DNA of 9,291 bases from JAYPEY01 sp964519245 (GTDB taxonomy: Bacteria > Verrucomicrobiota > Verrucomicrobiia > Limisphaerales > JAYPEY01). The notes under the pieces were generated by a model that was not told the DNA's origin, did not search any database, and saw nothing but the letters and a program-made list of their open reading frames with translations. The translations under genes were made by a program, and so were the position numbers. The stretch is taken from the NCBI GenBank assembly GCA_964519245.1, contig CAZFLK010000204.1:1-9291 (forward strand). Reading direction: 5' to 3'. The first letter of the stretch is position 1. The number at the start of each line of letters is the position of its first letter. Below are positions 1-7,589 of the stretch, piece after piece.

Positions 1-281
1 GCGCCGGTGTCGAGGATGAACTCAAAGACTGACTTGCGTCCTCGAGCGAAGCGCTTGACCCCGGCGGCGACAATTTCGCCGGTGACATGGGCCGGGGAGC
101 CTTTTTCGAGGTTTGCGAGGGAGACCAGGCGGTGTCGATCCTCGTAGCGTCGGGGTCGGTGGAGGAGGAGGTCGCCGATGGTCCTCAGCCCGAGCCGCTC
201 CAGTTGTGACGCCCTTCCCGGTCCGACCCCGGGCAGGGCGGTCAGTTCAATCTCCAAGGGGGCATCCGTGGCGTCCGGCAT
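1..281 (-). CDS. recG: ATP-dependent DNA helicase RecG, N-terminal fragment
   Basis: RecG remodels stalled replication forks and drives branch migration of Holliday junctions in the cytoplasm. Only the first 93 residues lie in the window; the helicase motor is beyond base 1. What is seen is a helix-hairpin-helix-like LPGVGPGRA (16-24), then LGLRTIGDLLLHRPRRYEDR (30-49), the hallmark opening of the RecG wedge domain. After it comes the start of the OB fold (GSPAHVTGEIV, 61-71), which in the family grips the branched DNA. The ATG at 281 is the only start before an in-frame TGA at 312-314. No Shine-Dalgarno precedes it, and a sigma-70-like promoter ends only 6 nt upstream, so the mRNA may be leaderless. 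The gene diverges from cysS across 110 bp. The family call is secure from the N-terminal signature even though no helicase motif is visible. Confidence 0.93.
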   Translation of the reverse strand, partial: MPDATDAPLEIELTALPGVGPGRASQLERLGLRTIGDLLLHRPRRYEDRHRLVSLANLEKGSPAHVTGEIVAAGVKRFARGRKSVFEFILDTG

Positions 282-287
282 GCGGCG

Positions 288-315
288 ACTATAAGCGCCG
301 GGACGGGCATTTCAA
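288..315 (-). promoter_or_regulatory. recG: Candidate sigma-70 promoter of recG
   Basis: Read on the minus strand, TTGAAA (315-310, five of six to TTGACA) is followed by a 16-nt spacer and TATAGT (293-288, five of six to TATAAT). Six bases then separate it from the recG ATG at 281, so transcription would begin at or next to the A of the start codon. Both boxes are good matches in GC-rich DNA, but one of two plausible hexamer pairs will arise by chance fairly often. No equally good pair was seen for cysS on the other strand. Confidence 0.42.
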
Positions 316-391
316 TTCGGCGAAGGGATGCGTGTGGCTTTTCTGCTTCGAATTTATCGGGGCGCTCGTTACGCTCCCGCGCGATCTCCAC

Positions 392-1810
392 ATGGCTTTG
401 AAGATATACAACACGCTTACACGGACCAAAGAGGTGTTCACGCCCCTGGACCCGGACGGACGGAAGGTCGGACTCTACGCCTGCGGGCCCACGGTCTATG
501 ACTACGCTCACATTGGGAATTTTCGGACCTTTGTCTTTGTCGATTTGGTCCGGCGCTATTTGACTTTCAAGGGCTACGAGGTCGAGCATGTGATGAACAT
601 CACGGACGTGGAGGACAAGATCATCCGCAATGTCCGGGAAACCGGTCTCAGCCGCGCCGAGTTCACCGGCAAGTATGAGGAGGCCTTCCTGAACGACCTG
701 GTCACACTCAACTGCGAGCGACCGGGCCGCATTCCGCGAGCCACCGAGCATATCGCCGGAATCATTTCCTTGATCGAGAAGCTCGTTGAGCGCGGCATCG
801 CGTATCGGGCGGACGATGGCTCCGTCTATTTCAGCATCGCGAAATACATTGAGGCGGGGCACGCGTATGGGAAGCTGCAGAAGCTCAATATGGACGAGAT
901 GCGGCCGGGCGAGCGCGTCAGCGACGACGAATACGAGAAGGAATCGCTGGCGGACTTCGCCCTGTGGAAAGGGCGTGTGGAGGAGGATGGCGACGTCTTC
1001 TGGGACAGTCCCTGGGGCGAGGGACGACCCGGGTGGCATATCGAATGCAGCGCCATGAGCATGGATCTGCTGGGGCCGAGCTTCGACCTGCACCTGGGCG
1101 GCGAGGATCTGAAGTTTCCCCATCATGAGGACGAGATCGCGCAGAGTGAAGGCGCCTGTGTGCAGTCCGAGGGCGCTCCGTTTGTGAAGTATTGGATGCA
1201 CGGCGCGCACCTGTTCGTGAACGGGCAGAAGATGTCCAAGAAACTCGGGAATTTCTTCACGCTGCGCGACCTGATCGACAAGGGATATACGGGGCGTGTG
1301 ATCCGGTATCTGCTGCTGACCGCGCACTATCGCGACACCTTCAACTTTACCGAGGATGCGTTGTCCGGCAGCGCGGTCGAGGCGTTGCACCGACTCGACA
1401 ACTGCCTGATCCAGTTGCGTGAAGTCGCCGGCGATGCCGACGGCGAGGCGGACGCGGCAACTCTAGGGCTGTTTGAAGCGGCTCTGGATGACGATCTGAA
1501 TGTGTCCAGGGCCTGGGGCGTGATCTTCGATTGGGTGCGCGACTTGAATCGGCATGCGGCTGAGGGAACGCTCACCATGGAGCAGGCTGCGAACGCCCTG
1601 GCGACGTGGGCGCGGATTGATTCCGTATTCGGCGTGGGGGAGAAAGCCGCGGACGGCCCGCCGGCGGAGGTCATTGCGCTGGCCGAGGAGCGCGCACAGG
1701 CCCGCAAGGACAGGGACTTCGCCAAGTCCGACGAACTCCGCGACAAGCTTGCGGAACTGGGCTGGCTCATTGAGGACAAGCCCGACGGGTATCGCCTCAA
1801 AGCCCAGTAA
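392..1810 (+). CDS. cysS: Cysteinyl-tRNA synthetase (class I)
   Basis: This enzyme activates cysteine with ATP and charges tRNA-Cys in the cytoplasm, and is essential for translation. The 472 residues are close to the bacterial norm (about 460). The signatures are YACGPTVYDYAHIGN (29-43), carrying the class I HIGH-type motif as HIGN (40-43), GWHIECSAM (214-222), FPHHEDEIAQSE, and the KMSKS-type loop as KMSKK (280-284). The expected zinc ligands line up as C31, C219, H244 and E248, with the same 25-residue spacing between the second Cys and the His as in E. coli. The C-terminus (ARKDRDFAKSDELRDKL, then LGWLIEDKPDGYRLK) is the usual anticodon-binding end. The ATG at 392 begins MALKIYNTLTRTKE, matching where family members start. 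The frame stays open upstream to about 113, but that part looks non-coding and overlaps recG. No Shine-Dalgarno is visible. It converges with the hydrolase gene. Confidence 0.98.
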   Translation: MALKIYNTLTRTKEVFTPLDPDGRKVGLYACGPTVYDYAHIGNFRTFVFVDLVRRYLTFKGYEVEHVMNITDVEDKIIRNVRETGLSRAEFTGKYEEAFLNDLVTLNCERPGRIPRATEHIAGIISLIEKLVERGIAYRADDGSVYFSIAKYIEAGHAYGKLQKLNMDEMRPGERVSDDEYEKESLADFALWKGRVEEDGDVFWDSPWGEGRPGWHIECSAMSMDLLGPSFDLHLGGEDLKFPHHEDEIAQSEGACVQSEGAPFVKYWMHGAHLFVNGQKMSKKLGNFFTLRDLIDKGYTGRVIRYLLLTAHYRDTFNFTEDALSGSAVEALHRLDNCLIQLREVAGDADGEADAATLGLFEAALDDDLNVSRAWGVIFDWVRDLNRHAAEGTLTMEQAANALATWARIDSVFGVGEKAADGPPAEVIALAEERAQARKDRDFAKSDELRDKLAELGWLIEDKPDGYRLKAQ

Positions 1811-1882
1811 AGGGGAGTTGGGCGACAAGCGCTGGGATATACCGGGCTTTGCTGCGCGCGCAGGCTGAGGTAGGGGCAACTC

Positions 1883-1914
1883 GTCCCGCCTTCGCTGTTC
1901 AGCTTCGGCGTGAC
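1883..1914. repeat. Imperfect inverted repeat between convergent genes (possible bidirectional terminator)
   Basis: The 133-bp gap between the cysS stop and the hydrolase stop holds a long interrupted dyad. In plus-strand order the arms are GTC, one mismatch, CGCC, TTC, GCTG, then a 2-base centre TT, and the mirror CAGC, TTC, GGCG, one mismatch, GAC. Read as minus-strand RNA, the internal loop is GAA against GAA, which can form sheared G-A pairs, and the apex is a GAAC tetraloop on GCU/AGC. Two short self-complementary blocks flank it: CTGCGCGCGCAG at 1852-1863 and GCGCCGGCGC at 1928-1937. There is no T-tract, so a classical intrinsic terminator is not supported. Position between two converging genes still makes transcript-end formation, or a dispersed palindromic repeat, plausible. 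Confidence 0.35.
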
Positions 1915-1943
1915 AGGCAGGTTTGCTGCGCCGGCGCGAGGGT

Positions 1944-2945
1944 TTACTCCGGCTTTTGCAATGTGCGGCGGAAGAACTGCATGGTGGCGTCCCAGGCTGC
2001 TTGATTGACATCGCGGGCGGCGGTGATGCCGTGGCCGCCGCCTTCGTCGAAGATGAGCAAGCGGCTGCTCGGAGCGACTTCCTTGATGGCGTCGAACATC
2101 TGTTCGGATTGTGCGACCGGCACAGTGCGGTCGGAGCGGCAGTGGACGAGGAGCAAGGGCGGATCGGTTTTGTCCAGGTGGGTCAGGGGCGAGGCTTCCC
2201 GCCAGGCCTCGCTGGTTTCGGAGAAAGGCAGGCCGATCCATTCGCCGTTGGTTCTTCGTTTGGTTTCTAGACCGTATTGTTGGTGGCCGTCCTCCTTGAG
2301 TCGGGAGACGAAGTCGAAGACGCCCGCGAAGCAAACGGCGGCCTGGATACGGCTGGAAACGCCGTAGGGGCCGGCTTCCCGTTCGAAGACGCTGACCCCG
2401 TCGCTGAGGGCCAGCATGGCGGCAAGGTGACCGCCGGCGGATTGACCCATGGCGCCGATGCGATGTGGATCGACGCCCAATTCGCTGGCATGGGTTCGAA
2501 CGAAGCGAACGGCGGCCTTGGTGTCGCGGATGGTGTCGCGGTAGTGATGATCCGGTCGACCCCGATAACCGATGCAGGCGGTGGCAAAGCCCTGGGTGGC
2601 GAGGTAGGCGGCATAGGGGGCGAAGCGCGACGGCGTCCTGGCGCTGAAGCCGCCGCCGGTGATCACGATGATGCAGGAAAGGTCTTCTGGCGTCCTTACG
2701 GGAGAGTAGAAATCCAGGGTCAGGGGGGCGGTTTCCCGTTTGATGTATTCCAGGTCGCGCCTGACGAAGATCCGTCTCAACTTGTTCTTCCCGACGCCGT
2801 CAAGCTTGAGGGCGCGCGCATACTTGGCGGCGTCGGCTTCCGGTATCGGTTGCAGCGGGTTGAGGTCCGCGCTGTGCAGTTGCCGGGGCAGAAGGACAGT
2901 CCACGCACAGAGGAACAGAAGGCGGAGGGGTCGGCTCAAGTTCAT
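1944..2945 (-). CDS. Secreted alpha/beta-hydrolase, BD-FAE/esterase-like
   Basis: This 333-residue protein is a predicted exported serine hydrolase. Residues 1-26 look like a signal peptide (MNLSRPLRLLFLCAWTVLL, then LHSA before D27). The mature part has the alpha/beta-hydrolase layout of the BD-FAE/acetyl-esterase group: oxyanion segment ITGGGF (95-100), nucleophile elbow GQSAGG with Ser169, acid Asp272 in HCRSDRTVP, and base His305 in EGGGHGI. The usual HGGG is replaced by TGGG. Family members remove acetyl or feruloyl groups from polysaccharides or cleave other small esters; the substrate here cannot be read from sequence. Its ATG overlaps the stop of the upstream glycosyltransferase gene as ATGA (2942-2945), so the two are almost surely translationally coupled. 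That pairing suggests an envelope or exported-glycan substrate, which is inference. A lipase or peptidase of the same fold is the alternative. Confidence 0.87.
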   Translation of the reverse strand: MNLSRPLRLLFLCAWTVLLPRQLHSADLNPLQPIPEADAAKYARALKLDGVGKNKLRRIFVRRDLEYIKRETAPLTLDFYSPVRTPEDLSCIIVITGGGFSARTPSRFAPYAAYLATQGFATACIGYRGRPDHHYRDTIRDTKAAVRFVRTHASELGVDPHRIGAMGQSAGGHLAAMLALSDGVSVFEREAGPYGVSSRIQAAVCFAGVFDFVSRLKEDGHQQYGLETKRRTNGEWIGLPFSETSEAWREASPLTHLDKTDPPLLLVHCRSDRTVPVAQSEQMFDAIKEVAPSSRLLIFDEGGGHGITAARDVNQAAWDATMQFFRRTLQKPE

Positions 2946-5900
2946 TTGCCCACGGAACCCTGGTAACGGGGATCGTTGTGCAGCGGGGCGAAGCGCGCGT
3001 CAGCCTTGGCGCGCTCGCGGAGATTGAGGGCGGCGGGGTTGGTGGTCTGTCGCTGGTCGCTGAGATGAATGGCGTTGGTGAGGGCCTTGATGGCCAACTC
3101 GAGCCGTTGTTGGGCGGCTTGCGTCTGGTTTTGCGCTTTCAGGGAGGCGGCGACGGCCGCGCGGATGGCGGCGAGGTCGTAGTGGGATTCTGGACTGTTG
3201 GGGTTGTTGGCGACCAGTCGGGCGAGGGTCCTTTCGAGGCGTTGCGCGTAGCCGAGGTTGCCGTAGGCGGTTGCGAGGGCTCCGAGAACCGTGGTGTCGA
3301 GATCGGGTTGCAGGAGGATTCGGTCCAGCACGGCGAGTCCGGAGTTGGTGTTGCCGGTATGGAAGAAGGCGGTGGCCAGGCTGATCGCGATCTGGGTGTT
3401 GGTTCCGTTGGTCTGGTATTGAGCGTGAAGCTGCTCGATGCCGCCGACCAACGCCTGGATCGTTTGGACGGGCAGGTCGCCGAACGGGGTGCTGACGTTG
3501 CCGTTGGCATCCGGGGTGATCCGGGGTGTCGGAGCCTGTGGCGCGGGCTGTGGGGACGGCTGGCTTGCGGCCGCCGGGACAGGCGTTCCGGCTCCGCTCG
3601 CCTTCAGGTTGCGGAGGTGATTGAGCAAATCGCGCACGCCGAGATTGGCCTGGTCCATCTGCAGACAGACCTCGGTGATGGCGATCGCGTCGTCGATGCG
3701 CGAGGGGTCGCGATTGGAGAGGCTGGTCAGGAGACTGACATACTTGAACACGGCCTCCGGGCTGTAGGGGCAGAAGGCGACCGCCTGCTTGTAGGCGAAC
3801 TCGGACTCCTTGATCATCCGGGCCTGCTCCACGAAGTTGGTGTTGCCTCCGGCGATGTTGATGCGCTGGAAATAGAGGTGCGCCTGCGCGCTGCGAAGCT
3901 TGGAGAACGCCTTCTTGGCGTTGTCATCGCGGACGAAGTTCATATCGCCCTCGTAGCCAGAGAAGTTGCCGTCGATGTAGACGCGGCGGGAGAAGTCGAC
4001 GATTTCGCTGACCGGGGTGTCGTAATCGATCCAGTCGCCGATGAGTCGCTTGGAGTATTCCTTCCAGAAGCGATGATCCCGATCCACCATCTCCTGCGTC
4101 ATTTCGGCGATGGGTTCGCGGTTGATCTTCATGATGATGCCGTAGGGCGTCAGATGGGGGAACATCCAGTCCAAGGGGAAGCTTTCCTCGATGTAGAATT
4201 CGTGGTTGGGATTCTTGTCGAAGATGATCTTGGTCAGGAGGGCGTTGATGGCCATGACCGCGACCTGTCCGCTGACGGAGAGTTGGTTGCCATTGGTGGC
4301 GATCTGCTCGCCGGGGCGCAACTGGCCGAGTTGGAGGCGGCGTTGGGCGTCGCGCGTGTATTGCTCGAAGGAAATTTGGGAGTCGAGGTGCGACGGGGTG
4401 TGTATTTCCTTGGGCGGATAGACGCCGCGTTCGCGGCGGTCGTCCTCGATGCGTTTGCCGAGGCCCAGGAAGTAGTCGTCCAGGGGCTTGACCATCTTGG
4501 AGAGGATGTTGGTGCGGACGTTGAGCTCACGCTCGCTTGGCGTCCGGACGAGTTCCTGGAAGAAGGGGACATCCGGCTCCGTGCTGCGGTTGTAATGGGC
4601 GCGGATGTATTGGAGGTAGGTTCCGTCCGCCAAGGCGTTCTGGGTGATGATATAGACATCGCGTCGGTCAAAATCCGGATCCCGGCGTTTCGCGGGCGGG
4701 ATGAAACTTTCGCAGAAGATCATATAGGTCGGGTTGAAGCGGCCCGGGTCGGTTCCCCCGAACAGGATGGCGTCCTTGGCCATTTCGGGATAGAGGGACT
4801 CGCCCTTCTCATCCTCGAAGGGCGGCGTGAACATGTCGTGTCCGAACCAGTAGCCGAAGAGGTGTCCGCGTTCCTCGTTGTCCCACCAATGGGTGAGGAG
4901 GGGGTGGATGGGCATGATCAGGAAGACGCCGAGCAGCGCGTGCAGCGGCAGCTTCTTCGGGAAAGCTCCAAAAAGACATAGCAAGACCAGGCTGAGCAGG
5001 AGTCCGAACAGGTTGGCGAATTGCTTGGTGGGCACGAGGGTGCGGTCGATCAGGAAGATCACGACCAGGGACGCCAGCACGCTGAAGCAGGCGTAGCCGA
5101 ACCCGGGCCATCGCAGGGCATCGTAGTGTTTGATCGTCAACCCGCCGATCAGCGCGAGCCCATAGCCGATGGCCATGGAGACCATCACGTGGGACGAGGT
5201 GAAGAAGACCCGGTTCAAGGTCAGACTCTGCCGGTCCGGTTGTGGATTCAGGATGATCAACAATACCACTGCGAGGAAGAAATAGATGGCGGCCAGCCCC
5301 AGGATCCAGCTTCGTTCCCGGGATTGCATCAGGTGAATGAAGAAGAACGGCGCCAGGCCGATGAGGAGATAGATCAGGTTGAATTCCTCGGCGGCGCCCT
5401 GCGCGTAGCGGGCCAACTGCTTGACGAACTTGACCGGGTCGCTCTGCGGGTTGGCCTTTTCGTACTGCCCGCGGGTGGTCGCATGCTTGAAGCCCTGGAC
5501 CGTGCGTGGGTAGCCCCAGTTCATGGGCGGGTTGGTCATCGAGGCGACCGGCATGTAGAGATAGAACGAGACGCCCAGCGCCCACATGGCGCCGCAGAAC
5601 CCGACTGGAAAGACATGGTGTCCAAACCGGTTGGACTTCCAGATGAAGCAAAACGTCAGCAGCAGGACGGAAATCCCGATGAGGTGATGCATTGCGTAGG
5701 ATGCCACGCCTCCGTTCAGGATGCCGGGACCCTTGGCTGTGAACATCAGGGTGATCAGGTAGAATCCGGAGCCCGCCAGCAGCGCGATCTTCAGCGGAAA
5801 GTTGCGCTTCTGCCATTCCAACTTGTTGTTGAAGAACAGGGAGAGGAACACGAAGGCCGCGGTGGCCACGAAGCCCAGCAAGTAGACGACCCCCATCTTG

Positions 5901-7153
5901 AGCCCGGAGAGGATCTTGATATCGGCCGACATCACCACGAAAAGCGCTACGAAACCGATGGGAAAGAGAAACAGTCCGTCCCGGATGAAGTTGATCCAGG
6001 CGCGCTCGCCTCGCATGGTCTTGGAGGCGAGGTAGCCGAAGCCGAGCATCGAGCCGACGCCGATGAGATGGAAAATCTTCTGCAGGATGGCGTTGTCGAG
6101 GGTCCCAATGGGAGTGACCGCCTTGTGGACAAACAGCGCGGCGAGGTAAACGGCGCTGTTGACCAGGAACAGGTCGCGTCCCAGCTTGCGGTCCCGCAGC
6201 GCGATCAGGATTTCGATGCCGACGGCGGCGACGATGAGGGTCTGGTGATTGGTGAAACAGATGCCGAACCAGAAGAAGGCCCAATAGAGGTAGCGCAGGC
6301 GAGAAGGTTCGTAGATCCAACGGAGGAGGAAGACGAGCACGCCGACGAGCGACAACACACTGAGCGTGTAAACCTCGACGATGACGGCCTGGCTCCAGAA
6401 GAAGCCGTTGAAGGCCATCAACATGCCGGCCACGTAGCCCACCACGCCGCAGAGCTTCTCTTCCAGCTTGCGGTCGATGTCCTTGAAGATCTCGATGCCT
6501 TCGAGGAGCATGCTGCTGCCGCGCGACACCATCAGCGCGATGAGACCGCAGGACAGGGCTCCGGCGACCGCGGAGGAGAGGGCGACCCGCCAGGCAATGT
6601 TGGAAATGGGGACAAAATTGGCGAAGAACCAGGTGTAGATGGTCCAGACGGGATAGCCGGGAGGATGAGGGACGCCGGCGTAGAGCGAGCCGACCGCCAA
6701 TTCGCCGGAATCTTCCAAGGTGAGATCGGGAGCCAAGGTGAACCAGTAGCCGATCATCACCACCAGGGTGGTCACCCCGAAACTGATCCAATCAACCCGA
6801 CGATAGAGTCCTTTGGGGGCGGATTCGACTTCGCCGGATTCGGATGTGGGCAGGGCGGCCTTGGGCAGAGTGAACCACAAAGCGAGGTAGGCGATCGCGC
6901 CAACGCCGAAGACCAACGTCAGGGCGCAGAAGGCGACCCTCCACAATGCTCCTGGCAGGCCGGTGCGGGCCTCGATGCCGGCGCAGACGCCGCCGAGAAC
7001 GGCCTCGCGGGTGTTGCGCTCCAATTTGGACGCCAGCGGCTGCTCAGCTGGAGTTTCCTCCGGCTCGGGCAGCGGCGACGCCGGGGTGGGCGCGGCAGCC
7101 GGAACTTGCTTCTTGCCGGGGCGCTTGTCGGGACGCTTGGAGTTTTTTGCCAT
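2942..7153 (-). CDS. PspC-domain / DUF2723 (GT117, protein O-mannosyltransferase-like) membrane protein with TPR-like C-terminus
   Basis: This is a 1403-residue inner-membrane protein. Residues 1-42 are a Lys/Pro/Ala-rich cytosolic tail. Residues 43-98 match PspC (TREAVLGGVCAGIEARTG, then one membrane helix and LWFTLPKA). From about 120 to 755 comes a polytopic region with roughly 17 hydrophobic helices and DUF2723/GT117 hallmarks: acidic loop EDSGEL (147-152), HPPGYP (163-168), WSQAVIVEVYTL (253-264) and FTNHQT (300-305). DUF2723 is a GT-C-fold family related to human TMEM260, a protein O-mannosyltransferase; the acidic loop is where the catalytic residue would sit. Residues 780-1185 are soluble, with blocks GGTDPGRF (799-806) and DVYIITQNALADGTYLQYI (832-850). 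A Pro/Gln/Ala linker (about 1187-1212) leads to helical TPR-like repeats to the end. The ATG at 7153 lies 55 bp after the small-protein stop; no Shine-Dalgarno is visible. Donor and acceptor substrates are unknown. Confidence 0.88.
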   Translation of the reverse strand: MAKNSKRPDKRPGKKQVPAAAPTPASPLPEPEETPAEQPLASKLERNTREAVLGGVCAGIEARTGLPGALWRVAFCALTLVFGVGAIAYLALWFTLPKAALPTSESGEVESAPKGLYRRVDWISFGVTTLVVMIGYWFTLAPDLTLEDSGELAVGSLYAGVPHPPGYPVWTIYTWFFANFVPISNIAWRVALSSAVAGALSCGLIALMVSRGSSMLLEGIEIFKDIDRKLEEKLCGVVGYVAGMLMAFNGFFWSQAVIVEVYTLSVLSLVGVLVFLLRWIYEPSRLRYLYWAFFWFGICFTNHQTLIVAAVGIEILIALRDRKLGRDLFLVNSAVYLAALFVHKAVTPIGTLDNAILQKIFHLIGVGSMLGFGYLASKTMRGERAWINFIRDGLFLFPIGFVALFVVMSADIKILSGLKMGVVYLLGFVATAAFVFLSLFFNNKLEWQKRNFPLKIALLAGSGFYLITLMFTAKGPGILNGGVASYAMHHLIGISVLLLTFCFIWKSNRFGHHVFPVGFCGAMWALGVSFYLYMPVASMTNPPMNWGYPRTVQGFKHATTRGQYEKANPQSDPVKFVKQLARYAQGAAEEFNLIYLLIGLAPFFFIHLMQSRERSWILGLAAIYFFLAVVLLIILNPQPDRQSLTLNRVFFTSSHVMVSMAIGYGLALIGGLTIKHYDALRWPGFGYACFSVLASLVVIFLIDRTLVPTKQFANLFGLLLSLVLLCLFGAFPKKLPLHALLGVFLIMPIHPLLTHWWDNEERGHLFGYWFGHDMFTPPFEDEKGESLYPEMAKDAILFGGTDPGRFNPTYMIFCESFIPPAKRRDPDFDRRDVYIITQNALADGTYLQYIRAHYNRSTEPDVPFFQELVRTPSERELNVRTNILSKMVKPLDDYFLGLGKRIEDDRRERGVYPPKEIHTPSHLDSQISFEQYTRDAQRRLQLGQLRPGEQIATNGNQLSVSGQVAVMAINALLTKIIFDKNPNHEFYIEESFPLDWMFPHLTPYGIIMKINREPIAEMTQEMVDRDHRFWKEYSKRLIGDWIDYDTPVSEIVDFSRRVYIDGNFSGYEGDMNFVRDDNAKKAFSKLRSAQAHLYFQRINIAGGNTNFVEQARMIKESEFAYKQAVAFCPYSPEAVFKYVSLLTSLSNRDPSRIDDAIAITEVCLQMDQANLGVRDLLNHLRNLKASGAGTPVPAAASQPSPQPAPQAPTPRITPDANGNVSTPFGDLPVQTIQALVGGIEQLHAQYQTNGTNTQIAISLATAFFHTGNTNSGLAVLDRILLQPDLDTTVLGALATAYGNLGYAQRLERTLARLVANNPNSPESHYDLAAIRAAVAASLKAQNQTQAAQQRLELAIKALTNAIHLSDQRQTTNPAALNLRERAKADARFAPLHNDPRYQGSVGK

Positions 7154-7208
7154 TTTGGGAGCAGAATACGACCTTTGCCGGCCGAGTGGTCATTTCGATG
7201 CCGGCGCG

Positions 7209-7589
7209 TCAGAACGGTGCGCTGTTGGTAAAGACTTGCAAAAGAAAGCCGGTAGTTGAAGTGGACGGCCCCGGATTTGTCCATTCCAAAATAGGGCCAA
7301 AGGCGTGGGAAACCCGGTTGTTTGCGATCGTCTGGGGCGCGGGATCCGTCTCGGGCGACGCGATGAGGGATGGCGGCGCGCTGCCGAGGGAACCCGCCGG
7401 CGCACAATGCGACAGGGACACGAAAATGGCGCAGAGACAGGCCGCAGCCTGTGGCATGAAGCGCAGGATCCATGCGGACGCGACGTTCTCGCGGCTTTCC
7501 TGGCGACCGAAGAGCCGCGCTTCAATCGCCGCCGAAGGCTGCCGCGGAGTCCAGAGCGGTGAAATCGGAGAATATGGGTTTTGGCGCAT
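7209..7589 (-). CDS. Small single-pass membrane protein downstream of the sigma factor (possible anti-sigma or sigma partner)
   Basis: This predicted protein of 126 residues has no recognised Pfam-type domain. An N-terminal cytosolic part carries LWTPRQPSAAIEARLFGRQ (12-30). One hydrophobic helix follows at about 42-62 (ILRFMPQAAACLCAIFVSL). The outer tail is Ser/Pro-rich and ends in LEWTNPGPS (101-109), TGFLLQVF and TNSAPF. From memory, similar small proteins with a W-x-P-R-x-P-S-A N-terminus, one helix and an E-W-T-N tail sit directly after ECF sigma genes in Verrucomicrobiota; this was not searched. The ATG at 7589 lies inside the sigma gene, a 68-bp overlap in another frame, and precedes the PspC-GT117 gene by 55 bp. 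The layout (cytosolic segment, helix, outer tail, next to a sigma gene) suits a membrane anti-sigma factor, but no zinc-binding HxxxCxxC motif is present. It could be an overlooked hypothetical or, less likely, a chance frame. Confidence 0.6.
   Translation of the reverse strand: MRQNPYSPISPLWTPRQPSAAIEARLFGRQESRENVASAWILRFMPQAAACLCAIFVSLSHCAPAGSLGSAPPSLIASPETDPAPQTIANNRVSHAFGPILEWTNPGPSTSTTGFLLQVFTNSAPF

Noticed and set aside
113..391. Upstream extension of the cysS frame by 93 residues
   Set aside because: The extension is Arg/Gly-rich, overlaps recG on the other strand, and homologs start at the MALKIYN position.
1229..1243. CysS has KMSKK rather than KMSKS
   Set aside because: The last position of this loop varies among class I synthetases, and all zinc ligands and the HIGN motif are intact, so no loss of function is implied.
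2978..4981. Very long open frame on the plus strand opposite the PspC-GT117 gene
   Set aside because: The translation is Gly/Val/Glu/Asp-rich without domains and mirrors the minus-strand gene; it is a GC-bias antisense shadow. The minus frame has helices and family motifs.
4809..6791. Alternative minus-strand frame of 660 residues within the PspC-GT117 gene
   Set aside because: It is Arg/His/Leu/Pro-rich, low in normal protein composition, and fully inside the true gene in another frame.
5021..7231. Second very long plus-strand frame (736 residues) opposite the same gene
   Set aside because: It is rich in Glu/Asp/Gln/His/Gly with no hydrophobic or catalytic pattern, as expected from reversing membrane-helix codons.
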